Both the position numbers and the translations under genes were made by a program. Below, one piece after another: positions 46,670 through 55,055 of a stretch of DNA of 60,931 nucleotides. The notes beneath the pieces are model-generated. The model ran no database searches, was not told the origin of the DNA, and saw only the letters and a program-made list of their open reading frames with translations. The stretch lies in contig NZ_DS989904.1 of NCBI RefSeq assembly GCF_000155595.1, positions 133,446 through 194,376 on the forward strand, in the 5' to 3' direction. The stretch's first letter is position 1, and every line of letters begins with the position of its first letter. The stretch comes from Synechococcus sp. PCC 7335. GTDB lineage: Bacteria; Cyanobacteriota; Cyanobacteriia; Phormidesmidales; Phormidesmidaceae.

Positions 46670-47782
46670 TTGCCACGTCAGCCATTCATTCAAGCACCAG
46701 AGGCGCGAGATCGCTACTATACGGCTCTGCAAGAAAGATATCGAAAGATGCAGCGAGAGCTTTTTCGAGGACTTTCGGCAGTGCTTGGCATTATTCTGAT
46801 AGGGACCCTTTGGTATTGGCTTGTGGAGGGCTGGCACTTTGCCGAAGCCCTTTATATGACTGTCATTACCTTAACGACCGTAGGCTTTTCAGAAGTTCGG
46901 CCACTGGGCGATCGCGGCCGGGTGTTCACAACGGTACTGATCTTTCTAGGAATTGTAGCGGTTGGGTATATGGCCAATCGATTTACAGAAGCGATTGTCA
47001 AGGGCTACTTTCAAGAAGGCATCCGCTTGAATCAACGCCGTAAGCTTATGCAAAGTCTTTCTAATCACTATATTTTGTGTGGATTTGGTAGAACCGGCCA
47101 ACAAATTGCCGAAGAACTTTCTTTGCAAAAGATTCCATTTGTGGTTGTCGATACAGAAGCAGGCTTGGTAGAGCAGGCCCAAACGCTAGGCTTTGTAGCG
47201 GTGCAAGGAGATGCCACCTCAGATAATACACTTCACTTGCTCAAAGTTGAATCGGCGGTTTGTTTAATCTCAGCGTTGACCTCTGATGCAGAAAACTTAT
47301 ACACCGTACTCTCGGCTAGAACGCTTAATCCTGGCGTGAGGATCGTCGCTCGAGCCAGCAGCAGTGAGGCTATTCAAAAATTACGGCGAGTAGGCGCAGA
47401 TGCAGTGATTTCGCCATACATCACCGGGGGCAAACGCATGGCCGCGGCTGCCTTGCGACCTCAGGTAATGGACTTTATGGATGGCATTGTTTCGAGCGGC
47501 GATCGCACCTACTACATGGAAGAGTTCTTTCTTGATCCTTTGGTTTGTGCTCAAATTGGTCAAACGCTCAAAGAATCTCAACTAAGAGCGCTCACCGGGG
47601 TTTTGATTGTTGCGATTCGACGCAACCAGGGCGAGTTGATTATTGGACCGACAGCCGACATTCAACTGCAGGCAAAAGATTTTCTTATTTGCTTAGGAAC
47701 AGCAGAGCAGCTACAAATTATGAACCGTCTTCTCTCTCCACTAAATGCAAAGCCACTGCAAGAGCCTAATCAAACGCCTTGA
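46670..47782 (+). CDS. Potassium channel with RCK (TrkA-N/C) domains
   Basis: 370 residues. Two membrane helices (about 32-55 and 82-102) flank a pore helix and filter T-T-V-G-F-S-E (canonical TVGYGD). A TrkA-N NAD-binding domain follows (YILCGFGRTGQQIAEEL), then a TrkA-C domain. This is a MthK/Kch-type two-helix channel gated by cytosolic ligand. The start is TTG at 46670 after an AAAGGAA site; a downstream ATG at Met27 would retain the channel. It begins 123 bp after the GGCT gene. Confidence 0.9.
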   Translation: MPRQPFIQAPEARDRYYTALQERYRKMQRELFRGLSAVLGIILIGTLWYWLVEGWHFAEALYMTVITLTTVGFSEVRPLGDRGRVFTTVLIFLGIVAVGYMANRFTEAIVKGYFQEGIRLNQRRKLMQSLSNHYILCGFGRTGQQIAEELSLQKIPFVVVDTEAGLVEQAQTLGFVAVQGDATSDNTLHLLKVESAVCLISALTSDAENLYTVLSARTLNPGVRIVARASSSEAIQKLRRVGADAVISPYITGGKRMAAAALRPQVMDFMDGIVSSGDRTYYMEEFFLDPLVCAQIGQTLKESQLRALTGVLIVAIRRNQGELIIGPTADIQLQAKDFLICLGTAEQLQIMNRLLSPLNAKPLQEPNQTP

Positions 47783-47969
47783 ACACACTCTTCAGTTAGG
47801 CAAATGACTTGCGAGCATAACTCCTTTAGTCTAGGTCAAACAGTCTAGAGAAACCATAGCAAAGTGCAGATGCATTCGCGCATTGCGAGTCATTTAACCT
47901 GTTGAAACACAAGGGTTATAGCCAATGACTATGCCGTAAGCTAAGCGACCAAAGTTATAACTTGATAGA

Positions 47970-49217
47970 TCAGCTTAGATCGATCAGGTTAGACTTGTCG
48001 CGCTTCAACAAAGTACTGGCGGTTACGATGCCGATAAGAGACAGCAGTGCCATTAAATAAAATACATAGGTGTAGGAGCCTAGCCAGTCTCGGATCCTCC
48101 CAGTAACCAGGGTTCCACTCAAAGCTCCAATACCGTAAGCGGTGAACACAATGCCATAATTTTGGGCGTAGTGATTAGGATCAAAAAATCGCAGTGTCGT
48201 TGTCGGCGCGATCGCCAGCCACCCCCCTAAGCAAAACCAGAATAAACAAAAGGCCAGCAAGTAGGTTGTTACTTGTCCAGGCTGGGCACTGACCATCAGT
48301 ATGCAAGCAACCAGAATGAGCGCATAGCTAGCGATCGCCACATAGTGCGGCTCAAAGCGATCGCTCAGCCAGCCAAAAAGCGGCCTAGCAACACCATTGA
48401 ACACTGCAAATAAAGAGACGCTGCTAGCTGCTAAGCCAGGATTAATGTTGATCATTTCTTCGCCAACTGGGCTCGAAATGCCAATAGCGCTAAGGCCAAT
48501 TAGAGTGCCTAGCGCATAGCAAATCCACAATCCATAAAACGAACGACTCGTCAGTAAGTGTTTGGGATAGATACGGTCCTGGGTTGCTAGCGGGGCTAAC
48601 GCTGAGGCTTGGCTAGGATGCCAGTCCTTGGGGGGGAACCTGAGGGTGGTTGCGATCGCCGGAATCAGCAGGCCAAACGCCACTCCCAAAACCCGTAAGG
48701 CAATCCTGAGGCTGTAGGCACTCATCAAACTACTGGCAATCGGCGCACTAATTAAGGGGGAGAGTCCAAATCCTACGATAGTAATACCAACCGCCAATCC
48801 TTTTTTATCCGGGAACCACTGCGCCACAACCGCCATCGGAACGCCATAGGCAATACCAACGCCGGTGCCTGCGATGACTCCGTAGGTCAGTGTCATTGCC
48901 GTAATGTCCGAGGCAAAGCTAGAAAGAACATAACCTAGCCCTACCGCGAGCCCGCCGATTGTGGTGACCATCTGTGGTCCCATTCTAGGAATAAGAAATC
49001 CTGAAATCGGCATCAGGGCGGCATAAAAAACCAGTGCGATAGTGTAGGGCAATAGACTTTCGGTCGCACCAATGTTAAATTCTGATTCCAGAGGCTTACG
49101 AAAAACGCTCCAAGCATAAACGCTGCCTAGACATAGCAATACGCTCATACCCAGTAAAACCAGCAGCCATCTACCTCGCTCTGCTGACAATCCTAGAATC
49201 TTCACTTCTAAGGACAT
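47970..49217 (-). CDS. OFA-type MFS transporter (oxalate/formate-like)
   Basis: 415 residues, 12 membrane segments. The start has GRWLLVLLGMSVLLCLGSVY and AWSVFRKPL typical of the oxalate:formate antiporter family; the loop 2-3 motif is GFLIPRMGPQ and a second-half block is FGWLSDRFEP. OFA members exchange small carboxylates such as oxalate/formate or import lactate; the substrate is not predictable here. It is convergent with the K+ channel gene, 187 bp away, and has no obvious partner. Confidence 0.87.
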   Translation of the reverse strand: MSLEVKILGLSAERGRWLLVLLGMSVLLCLGSVYAWSVFRKPLESEFNIGATESLLPYTIALVFYAALMPISGFLIPRMGPQMVTTIGGLAVGLGYVLSSFASDITAMTLTYGVIAGTGVGIAYGVPMAVVAQWFPDKKGLAVGITIVGFGLSPLISAPIASSLMSAYSLRIALRVLGVAFGLLIPAIATTLRFPPKDWHPSQASALAPLATQDRIYPKHLLTSRSFYGLWICYALGTLIGLSAIGISSPVGEEMININPGLAASSVSLFAVFNGVARPLFGWLSDRFEPHYVAIASYALILVACILMVSAQPGQVTTYLLAFCLFWFCLGGWLAIAPTTTLRFFDPNHYAQNYGIVFTAYGIGALSGTLVTGRIRDWLGSYTYVFYLMALLSLIGIVTASTLLKRDKSNLIDLS

Positions 49218-49312
49218 AGTGACTCGTCGCTACAAGAAAAAGATCATCAAGCAAAACTGTATCAATCAAACTATAGAACAAACTTACAATTACTCATTGT
49301 TTGTCTATTTGT

Positions 49313-49618
49313 CTAATTGTTTATCCGCTCAGCTGCCACTACTTCAGCAATCCGGCTAGGAAACTCTGATAGATCTGCGTCCTCTCCTTTAGGCATAGGA
49401 GAGACGAAAGTGTAGCAAGGGTCGCACTGACCCGTATCAAACACCTGAAGTACCCACTTGTCGGGCAGTCCGGCCACACCAATTTCAACAACTGTCCAGC
49501 TACTACCGGTCTCTCTCGCCGAGATGACCAAGAAGAACGACTGATCTTCTACTGAAATTTCCAAATCATCCATGAGAAAAGTCATGGCTAGCTCTTCAGC
49601 TTCTGTAATAGTCACCAT
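49313..49618 (-). CDS. Conserved hypothetical protein
   Basis: 101 residues from an ATG at 49618. The central part, SWTVVEIGVAGLPDKWVLQV and FDTGQCDPCYTFVSPMP, reads as a conserved globular domain; I recall similar short cyanobacterial proteins without function. Two cysteines in C-D-P-C are a possible metal or redox pair. It lies alone upstream of the cnfR-1 region on the opposite strand. Confidence 0.68.
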   Translation of the reverse strand: MVTITEAEELAMTFLMDDLEISVEDQSFFLVISARETGSSWTVVEIGVAGLPDKWVLQVFDTGQCDPCYTFVSPMPKGEDADLSEFPSRIAEVVAAERINN

Positions 49619-49951
49619 TACCTTTTTTCCCTCTTAATGGCTGTTAGCACTTTATTATTTAAGACACCGTACAGAAGTTATCTTCCCGAGTATACCTCTG
49701 ATGAATATCAATTCGAGAATCTCTGTCTGCCTCTACGCATAGCCTCTGTCTACGCATAAATATCTCATATTAACGATGAATTGTTAAATGTGTGGCCAAG
49801 TCAAACGGTTTGTCAGGGAACGTGAAAAGAAATAGTAAAGAAAACATTAAACCGTATCCAATGTCATAGAACGCTTCGAGGCTCGGTTGTTATACCTGTA
49901 GCGGTTAGAACAAAGTTTTAGAGTTTTATAGAGGGGTTCGATTCTCGTAGG
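49619..49951. other. Upstream region of cnfR-1
   Basis: 333 bp between divergent genes. It contains the shared cnfR element at 49835-49897. Just before the cnfR-1 start, GGGGTTCGATTCTCGTAGGG looks like the 3' end of a tRNA (T-loop like), but its stem is mismatched and there is no matching 5' half. Confidence 0.4.
49835..49897 (+). promoter_or_regulatory. Shared cnfR upstream element, copy 1
   Basis: 63 bp from GTAAAGAAAACATTAAACCG through CATAGAAC to TTGTTATACCT. It matches the element upstream of the second cnfR gene at 31 of the first 38 bases and all 11 of the last 11, with a variable spacer between. The end of the conserved part, TTGTTATACCT, looks like a -10 region. It lies about 60 bp upstream of the cnfR-1 ATG. 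Confidence 0.65.
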
Positions 49952-49957
49952 GTGCCA

Positions 49958-51712
49958 ATGGCTTACACCATCAAGGACGGTTGTCACGACTGCGATCGCT
50001 GCTGGTCTGAGTGTCTTAAAGGGGCGATTAAGCCTTCGGAGCCACAAGCAGAATATCAGCAACCAGGTTATTGGATCGACCCAACACTTTGCGATGCCTG
50101 CCCAGATGTAGAGATTCCTTACTGTGTGCAAGTTTGCGACTCAGACACCTCTTTGAAGCCTTTGCCCTCTAGGAAGGGACGCTGTAAAAGTACGCTGCTG
50201 CCGCCTGCTATACCCGGTATTTTTCTCAATGGCAAAACAACACCTTTTGCTTCTTGCATGGTGATTTGGGAGGCTTGCACAGTATTCTCTAATCGGCAGT
50301 TACTCGCTTGGCATACAGATGCTAGCGGCAGGCTCTGCTACCACCGATCGGTCAATCGAGGGCGTGGAGAAATGCGATTTCGGCTGGCGGTTGATCCTGA
50401 AATCGCTCATCTTGAAAGGGGCAATGCTGATAGGGTCAATACCGATACAGTCAGCGATGGAACAGCTGATACTGCAGTAGACGCTGATACTGCTGATACT
50501 ACTGTTGCTGAAGTGCCTTTGCCAATGTCCGCAGATCTTGGTAGAGAGGCGATCGCTCGCTTTGATATTCGCGCCACCTGCATCCATCTCATCTTTGCGG
50601 CCTATGCAGCCACGCTCAATTGTCCTTGGGAAGAATCTTTTGAACTCAACGATCAACATATCGAAAAGTACCTAGGGCTTGATAAACGCAAAGACTTAAC
50701 TAAGCTGGAGAAACTTACTTTAATTAAAGAGCTGGTCTACCAGTCCTGTCGGCTGTTAGTTTCTTTAGACTGGCCTCAGCAGGGAAAGGTACGGCCCTTC
50801 ACGCTCACCGAGCAACCTGTTTGGCACTTACGCCACACGCAATACTACTTTGAAAAAGATGCTCAAGGCTGCCAACATTTGATTGGTTTGAGTTTTACGA
50901 TTAGAGCTGGCGGTTGGGCCCAGCGCTTTCTCAACAGCAGAGACTATCGCAACCAAACGGCTTTCTACCAGTATGGCACCTTGCCCCGGGCCTTGATTGC
51001 AGAAGTCATGAGTAGCTGGCAACAACATGAAGGCGCTGTTCGACTGTTACTATGGTTGTTGTTTAAGCTGCGTTTGGGAGGGGATCATCGACTTACGGTG
51101 CGTACTTTACTACGAGTAGCCTACGGCGAGCATCGGTTGCTAGAAGCGACAACTGTACGGGGGGCGCACAAGCGTTTGCTCAAAACCTTCGAGAACGATC
51201 TTCAAAGACTTTATTGTCACGGATTAGAGCCCATCTTTGATCCGGAAACCTATCCAATCGAGATTCAGCCGCTGTGGGCTAAGGCCGCAAGAATTCCTGA
51301 TGATGTGGATGAAGCGCTAGACTTTTGGGCCGATGAGGCTAATCGCGTTCTGACGGACAACGCGCCTAAAGACAAATGGCAGCGACTTTTGAACGCCCGT
51401 ATTTTAGGATTTGAGCTTTCAGATGAGTGGCAACAATCTGCTAGACGGCCTGTGTCCAAACGTCGCCGTCGCCCACCATCCAAGCACTATTATCAGTCTC
51501 GTTCTTCTGTTTCTAATCAGGGTGCAGGTTCTAGCCAGTCTCTATCTGGATTGGCTATAAAGGCAGCACGCGAGCAACAAAAGATTACTCAGCGGGCGCT
51601 AGCTAGTAGTCTAGGAAAAAGTCAGAGCTGGATTCGCGATGTTGAAAAGGGAAGATTTAGCATTAGCTTTGAAGATCAGGTAAGACTGCGTGAGGCGTTA
51701 GGAATTCAGTAG
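49958..51712 (+). CDS. cnfR: CnfR/PatB-type nif transcription activator, copy 1
   Basis: 584 residues from the ATG at 49958; this aligns with the paralog's start (MNYTIK versus MAYTIK) and leaves out an in-frame GTG two codons earlier. N-terminal bacterial-type ferredoxin: C9, C12, C15, C19 and C45, C48, C56, C60 for two [4Fe-4S] clusters. A long central domain and a C-terminal HTH (REQQKITQRALASSLGKSQS) follow. CnfR activates nif genes under micro-oxic conditions. Here residues about 150-195 carry an Asp/Thr/Ala-rich insertion missing from copy 2. Its stop overlaps selO's end by 7 bp. Confidence 0.92.
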   Translation: MAYTIKDGCHDCDRCWSECLKGAIKPSEPQAEYQQPGYWIDPTLCDACPDVEIPYCVQVCDSDTSLKPLPSRKGRCKSTLLPPAIPGIFLNGKTTPFASCMVIWEACTVFSNRQLLAWHTDASGRLCYHRSVNRGRGEMRFRLAVDPEIAHLERGNADRVNTDTVSDGTADTAVDADTADTTVAEVPLPMSADLGREAIARFDIRATCIHLIFAAYAATLNCPWEESFELNDQHIEKYLGLDKRKDLTKLEKLTLIKELVYQSCRLLVSLDWPQQGKVRPFTLTEQPVWHLRHTQYYFEKDAQGCQHLIGLSFTIRAGGWAQRFLNSRDYRNQTAFYQYGTLPRALIAEVMSSWQQHEGAVRLLLWLLFKLRLGGDHRLTVRTLLRVAYGEHRLLEATTVRGAHKRLLKTFENDLQRLYCHGLEPIFDPETYPIEIQPLWAKAARIPDDVDEALDFWADEANRVLTDNAPKDKWQRLLNARILGFELSDEWQQSARRPVSKRRRRPPSKHYYQSRSSVSNQGAGSSQSLSGLAIKAAREQQKITQRALASSLGKSQSWIRDVEKGRFSISFEDQVRLREALGIQ

Positions 51713-53364
51713 TCGCCAGACAATGCTTGATTGAAGTACTGCCAGTTGTCATCTTCTTCGATCGCCTGCCAGATATATGCGATCGCGCTTCGAGAGATTC
51801 TCTGGCGGGGATTGTATTGTTTTAGGCGGTGGGCGATCGCCACTATCTCATCCTCTGATTGTTGCTTTAATAGATGATGATAGAAGTCTTTCCAAGGCTT
51901 TAGCGCACCTACTCGATCGCCAATCTTGAGATCAGTAAACCCTGAGTTCTTGAGCTCTGTATCGGCAGCATGATGCTTGGAATACTTTGTAGGGTGATTG
52001 GTAGCATCGTCGGTCAACCTCAGACTAGCTGAGCCGAAATCAGCACCGCCTAAAAAGTTCAAGTCGGTAAAAATATTCGCTGAATCTTCTCGCCATCGAA
52101 CCGAAAACTGTTGTTGTAGGGCCTGAAAGAAATGGTGATAATTCACTTGACTTGCAAACAAAAATTGCAAAGTAAGATCGATTAGAGTTAGTGCATCTCT
52201 ATTCGACAGATTTTCAAACCCTAGCTTGCGCAGCATTCCTTGATGATAGGCATGTTCGTAAACTGTTGAAAACGAGGTCAGCGCGCTTTCCATGTCTTTT
52301 TTTGATATAGCCGATGCTAGGGGAACTTGCAATTTCTCTAGATTCCAACGACAAACTGTAGGCTGATTGCGATAGCTATAGCGACCTAGCCGATCAAAAG
52401 ACGCTGCTGTGAAATGAGGGCTATAGGCATCAATAAAAGCGTACGGGCCGTAATCAAACCCTTCACCAACAATGGACATATTATCGGTATTAAGAACGCC
52501 GTGACAAAATCCCGCCGCCATCCATCCGGCCACCAAATAAGCAGTTCGCTGCACTAGTTCTATATAGAATCGAATGTCTTGATCTGGAGTACGCCATAAA
52601 TGCTCGTAATGATGAGAGATTACATAGTCGAGCAACCGCCGGATTAAATCGGGGCGATCAAAATACTCTAGTCGCTCGAAGGTACCAAACCGGATATGTG
52701 AGCGACTAAGACGAACCATGACAGCTGAGCGAGTAGGGGATGGCTCGTCGGTTCGGATCAGTTCTTCACCTGTCTCTATCAGGCTGAGAACGCGTGAGGT
52801 AGGGATACCGAGTCTATGCAAAGCTTCGGCAGCAAGTACTTCTTTAATTCCACCTAATAGAGACAGCCGACCGTCGCGGCCGTGAGAGTGAGGGGTTTGC
52901 CCCGACCCCTTTGTTCCTAAATCAAAAAGCTGCCCATTGGCTGTGCGCACTTGCCCGTAGAGAAAGCCGCGTCCATCGCCTAGATAGGGGTTGTATTGGC
53001 CAAACTGATAGCCATGGTAGCGCAGGGCAAGTCCTAATTTCTGCGTATTTATTTCTGGTGTATTAACTCTTGGCGAGCGAGTCTTTGGGAGATAGGTTAG
53101 CTGTTGATGCGGCTTCTGTTGCGCTGGCTTCTGTAGTTGAGTCTGCTGGCCATGGTAAGCGTGAAACTTACCAAAGGCTTCAACAAAGTGTTGATCGGTG
53201 ACTAACTGAGGGGTTAAACCTAGCAAAGGAAGCAGACGACTGTTGCGAAACCGGAGCTGCGCTTTGGGAAAAGCCGCAGGTTGAACAATATCGTAGAAAT
53301 CCTCTCCTAACGACGCCAGTGCAGTTTCGTAGTGCAATCTAAAGAAGGGATTAGGGGCAGACAT
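51706..53364 (-). CDS. selO: SelO (YdiU) protein adenylyltransferase
   Basis: 552 residues. SelO is a pseudokinase that transfers AMP onto protein substrates and is linked to redox stress in E. coli. Hallmarks: LALRYHGYQFGQYNPYLGDG, LFDLGTKGSGQTPHSHGRDG, VMVRLSRSHIRFGTFE and GVLNTDNMSIVGEGFDYGPY with the metal-binding residues. It is 43 bp downstream of the thiol dioxygenase-like gene and cotranscribed with it, between two cnfR copies. Unlike many SelO proteins it does not end in Cys-x-x-U/C; it ends SGDY. Confidence 0.93.
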   Translation of the reverse strand: MSAPNPFFRLHYETALASLGEDFYDIVQPAAFPKAQLRFRNSRLLPLLGLTPQLVTDQHFVEAFGKFHAYHGQQTQLQKPAQQKPHQQLTYLPKTRSPRVNTPEINTQKLGLALRYHGYQFGQYNPYLGDGRGFLYGQVRTANGQLFDLGTKGSGQTPHSHGRDGRLSLLGGIKEVLAAEALHRLGIPTSRVLSLIETGEELIRTDEPSPTRSAVMVRLSRSHIRFGTFERLEYFDRPDLIRRLLDYVISHHYEHLWRTPDQDIRFYIELVQRTAYLVAGWMAAGFCHGVLNTDNMSIVGEGFDYGPYAFIDAYSPHFTAASFDRLGRYSYRNQPTVCRWNLEKLQVPLASAISKKDMESALTSFSTVYEHAYHQGMLRKLGFENLSNRDALTLIDLTLQFLFASQVNYHHFFQALQQQFSVRWREDSANIFTDLNFLGGADFGSASLRLTDDATNHPTKYSKHHAADTELKNSGFTDLKIGDRVGALKPWKDFYHHLLKQQSEDEIVAIAHRLKQYNPRQRISRSAIAYIWQAIEEDDNWQYFNQALSGDY

Positions 53365-53407
53365 AGATCTCCTGTTAGCCTAAGGAGGTATTATTAGTCG
53401 CTTTTGT

Positions 53408-54022
53408 CTAGTAATGTTTGGCTTGATGCGTGATCGCATCAAATTTAAACCGCTGCTTGCCCATAGTTTCTCCATACAGGTTAAAGGTCACTAGGGGATC
53501 TTTTCCAATCGCTTGTATGCGGTGGATTGCCTCTGGGAAGAAGCTGATTATCTCTCCATAACCTAACGTTTTTTCAGCCACACAAATAATCTTGTCAGGA
53601 AAGCTGGGCTCAGGCGATCGGCGCCAGAAAGTATGCTTTTCCTGACCTTGCAAAATTGCAACAACCCCCCAAGTTCCATGCGTGTGAATCGGAGAACTAG
53701 CACCCGGCATAAGTGCTTCGACTTGAATCGTTAAAGGATAGCCCGTTTCGTCGTAGAGATTCAAAAGCGCAGTTGGAGCCGTAGACGAAAGACTAGGCCG
53801 CCGAGTTCTGATCCAATAGGAATTGATGACGAGCTTGCGAACTAATCGTCGCAGCACTGGTAAACAATCACATTGATGAGTCGTTCTCGCCTGCTGTAGT
53901 GCGTTTTCTATTTCTGTCAGAAACCGATGAAAATGATATGGAGATTCTAACAAACTCCAATCTAGGGTTGTAGGGCACGGCTGACAGTGCCCATCTTCTG
54001 TAACTGACCAATCTTTATTCAC
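53408..54022 (-). CDS. Cysteine dioxygenase-like cupin protein
   Basis: 204 residues with a GTG start. The thiol-dioxygenase cupin: first motif S-S-P-I-H113-T-H115-G-T-W-G-V-V-A-I-L-Q-G and H167 in FFPEAIHRIQ form the three-His iron site. The crosslinking Cys found in mammalian enzymes is replaced by Gly, as in many bacterial members. The substrate could be cysteine, 3-mercaptopropionate or another thiol. The first 60 residues include C-Q-P-C and C-D-C motifs. It leads the selO operon. Confidence 0.85.
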   Translation of the reverse strand: MNKDWSVTEDGHCQPCPTTLDWSLLESPYHFHRFLTEIENALQQARTTHQCDCLPVLRRLVRKLVINSYWIRTRRPSLSSTAPTALLNLYDETGYPLTIQVEALMPGASSPIHTHGTWGVVAILQGQEKHTFWRRSPEPSFPDKIICVAEKTLGYGEIISFFPEAIHRIQAIGKDPLVTFNLYGETMGKQRFKFDAITHQAKHY

Positions 54023-54286
54023 AGTTTTTTTGAATGGATTATCTTTAAAATTCTAGAATTCTCACTCTCAACTGCTAAATCCTAACAATTAGAATTTCTT
54101 TCGACTATTTGACTATATTAATCTTTGCTTCTGCCTTTGTTGTTGATGCAGTGAAGCGATAGGAAAGTAATCGTATAATAAGCCCTTCAACCTAATTCAT
54201 ACTTTATCAAAGCGCTCTGACTTCGCAAAATCAAAGAGATAGAAACTTTATATAAGAATCTCTTTGGTAGCTATTAAAAATGAATT

Positions 54287-54348
54287 GTAAAGACAACATA
54301 AAACTGTATCATTTGACATAGAACAGACTATATTGCATTGTTATACCT
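54287..54348 (+). promoter_or_regulatory. Shared cnfR upstream element, copy 2
   Basis: 62 bp: GTAAAGACAACATAAAACTG, then GTATC, TTGACATAGAAC and TTGTTATACCT. It corresponds to copy 1 at 49835-49897. Here it lies about 710 bp upstream of the cnfR-2 ATG, so if it is a promoter, the cnfR-2 transcript has an unusually long leader or another RNA starts here. Confidence 0.6.
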
Positions 54349-54886
54349 AATACAGATGTAATCAAAGAAACAAATCTATTTAAGCTACTTTCTGACTACG
54401 GTTTGAGTTGACTACGGGTTAGTTTTATTGCTCATTAATTTAGCTCTTTAAGGCAGAGTAATTTGACGAGGCAAAACGCCAAGTCAACTATCACGAGCTG
54501 CTTGATTCTATTCGTTTATCTCTTTTGTCTGAATGCTAGGACTAAGACACTCTATCTTCAGAGCGAGAGAGGTATCAAGAAAGATGCGGTTGTCTCTAAA
54601 TATACCTCTATACAGGTCTCTGGCAATAAGCTAGGACTGTTGTTAGTACGTTTCTAGTGAACTCGTTTATCGCCATTCTCAATGCGAAGCCTCTCATTCA
54701 TCATAGTTTGCATAATCATCTAACAATTTAGCTTCGGTTTATTAGATGTCAAATTAACGGTTGTTTGTTTAGTTACGTTATCAAGTGCAGCTAACGGAAG
54801 CTCGAATGTAAGTAGACATTGAGAACTAAATCAAGCCCTACAATCTCGCTCAGCCAGTGGGAAACTTCGGCTATCAGAATTTTGTA

Positions 54887-54934
54887 TTGAACAGTACTTC
54901 ATTGACTAAGTTGAACAGTACTTCATTGACTAAA
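54887..54934. repeat. 24-nt tandem repeat upstream of cnfR-2
   Basis: TTGAACAGTACTTCATTGAC followed by TAAG occurs at 54887-54910 and again at 54911-54934 (last base differs). It ends 121 bp before the cnfR-2 start codon, a distance compatible with a duplicated regulator site. Confidence 0.85.
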
Positions 54935-55055
54935 TAGTTCCAATAAATAGCACTCACAAATAGCCTCATCCAAGCCACCCTTATCTGAGTAGTAATCTCT
55001 CTATCTACCCTATCAGCTGCAGTCTACCTAACTCCTTAACAGACCCGATTGCGTT

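Larger units (their letters stand above)
54023..55055. other. One-kilobase gap between the dioxygenase gene and cnfR-2
   Basis: 1033 bp, AT-rich in parts. It contains the second copy of the cnfR upstream element (54287-54348), a 24-nt tandem repeat (54887-54934), and a weak 64-codon TTG-start frame at 54463-54657 that I do not consider a gene. Some of this is likely a long cnfR-2 leader or an unannotated RNA. Confidence 0.45.

Noticed and set aside
54463-54657. 64-codon TTG-start frame in the gap before cnfR-2
   Set aside because: Ser/Lys-rich with a short hydrophobic run, no ribosome binding site and no recognisable family; probably chance in an AT-rich region.
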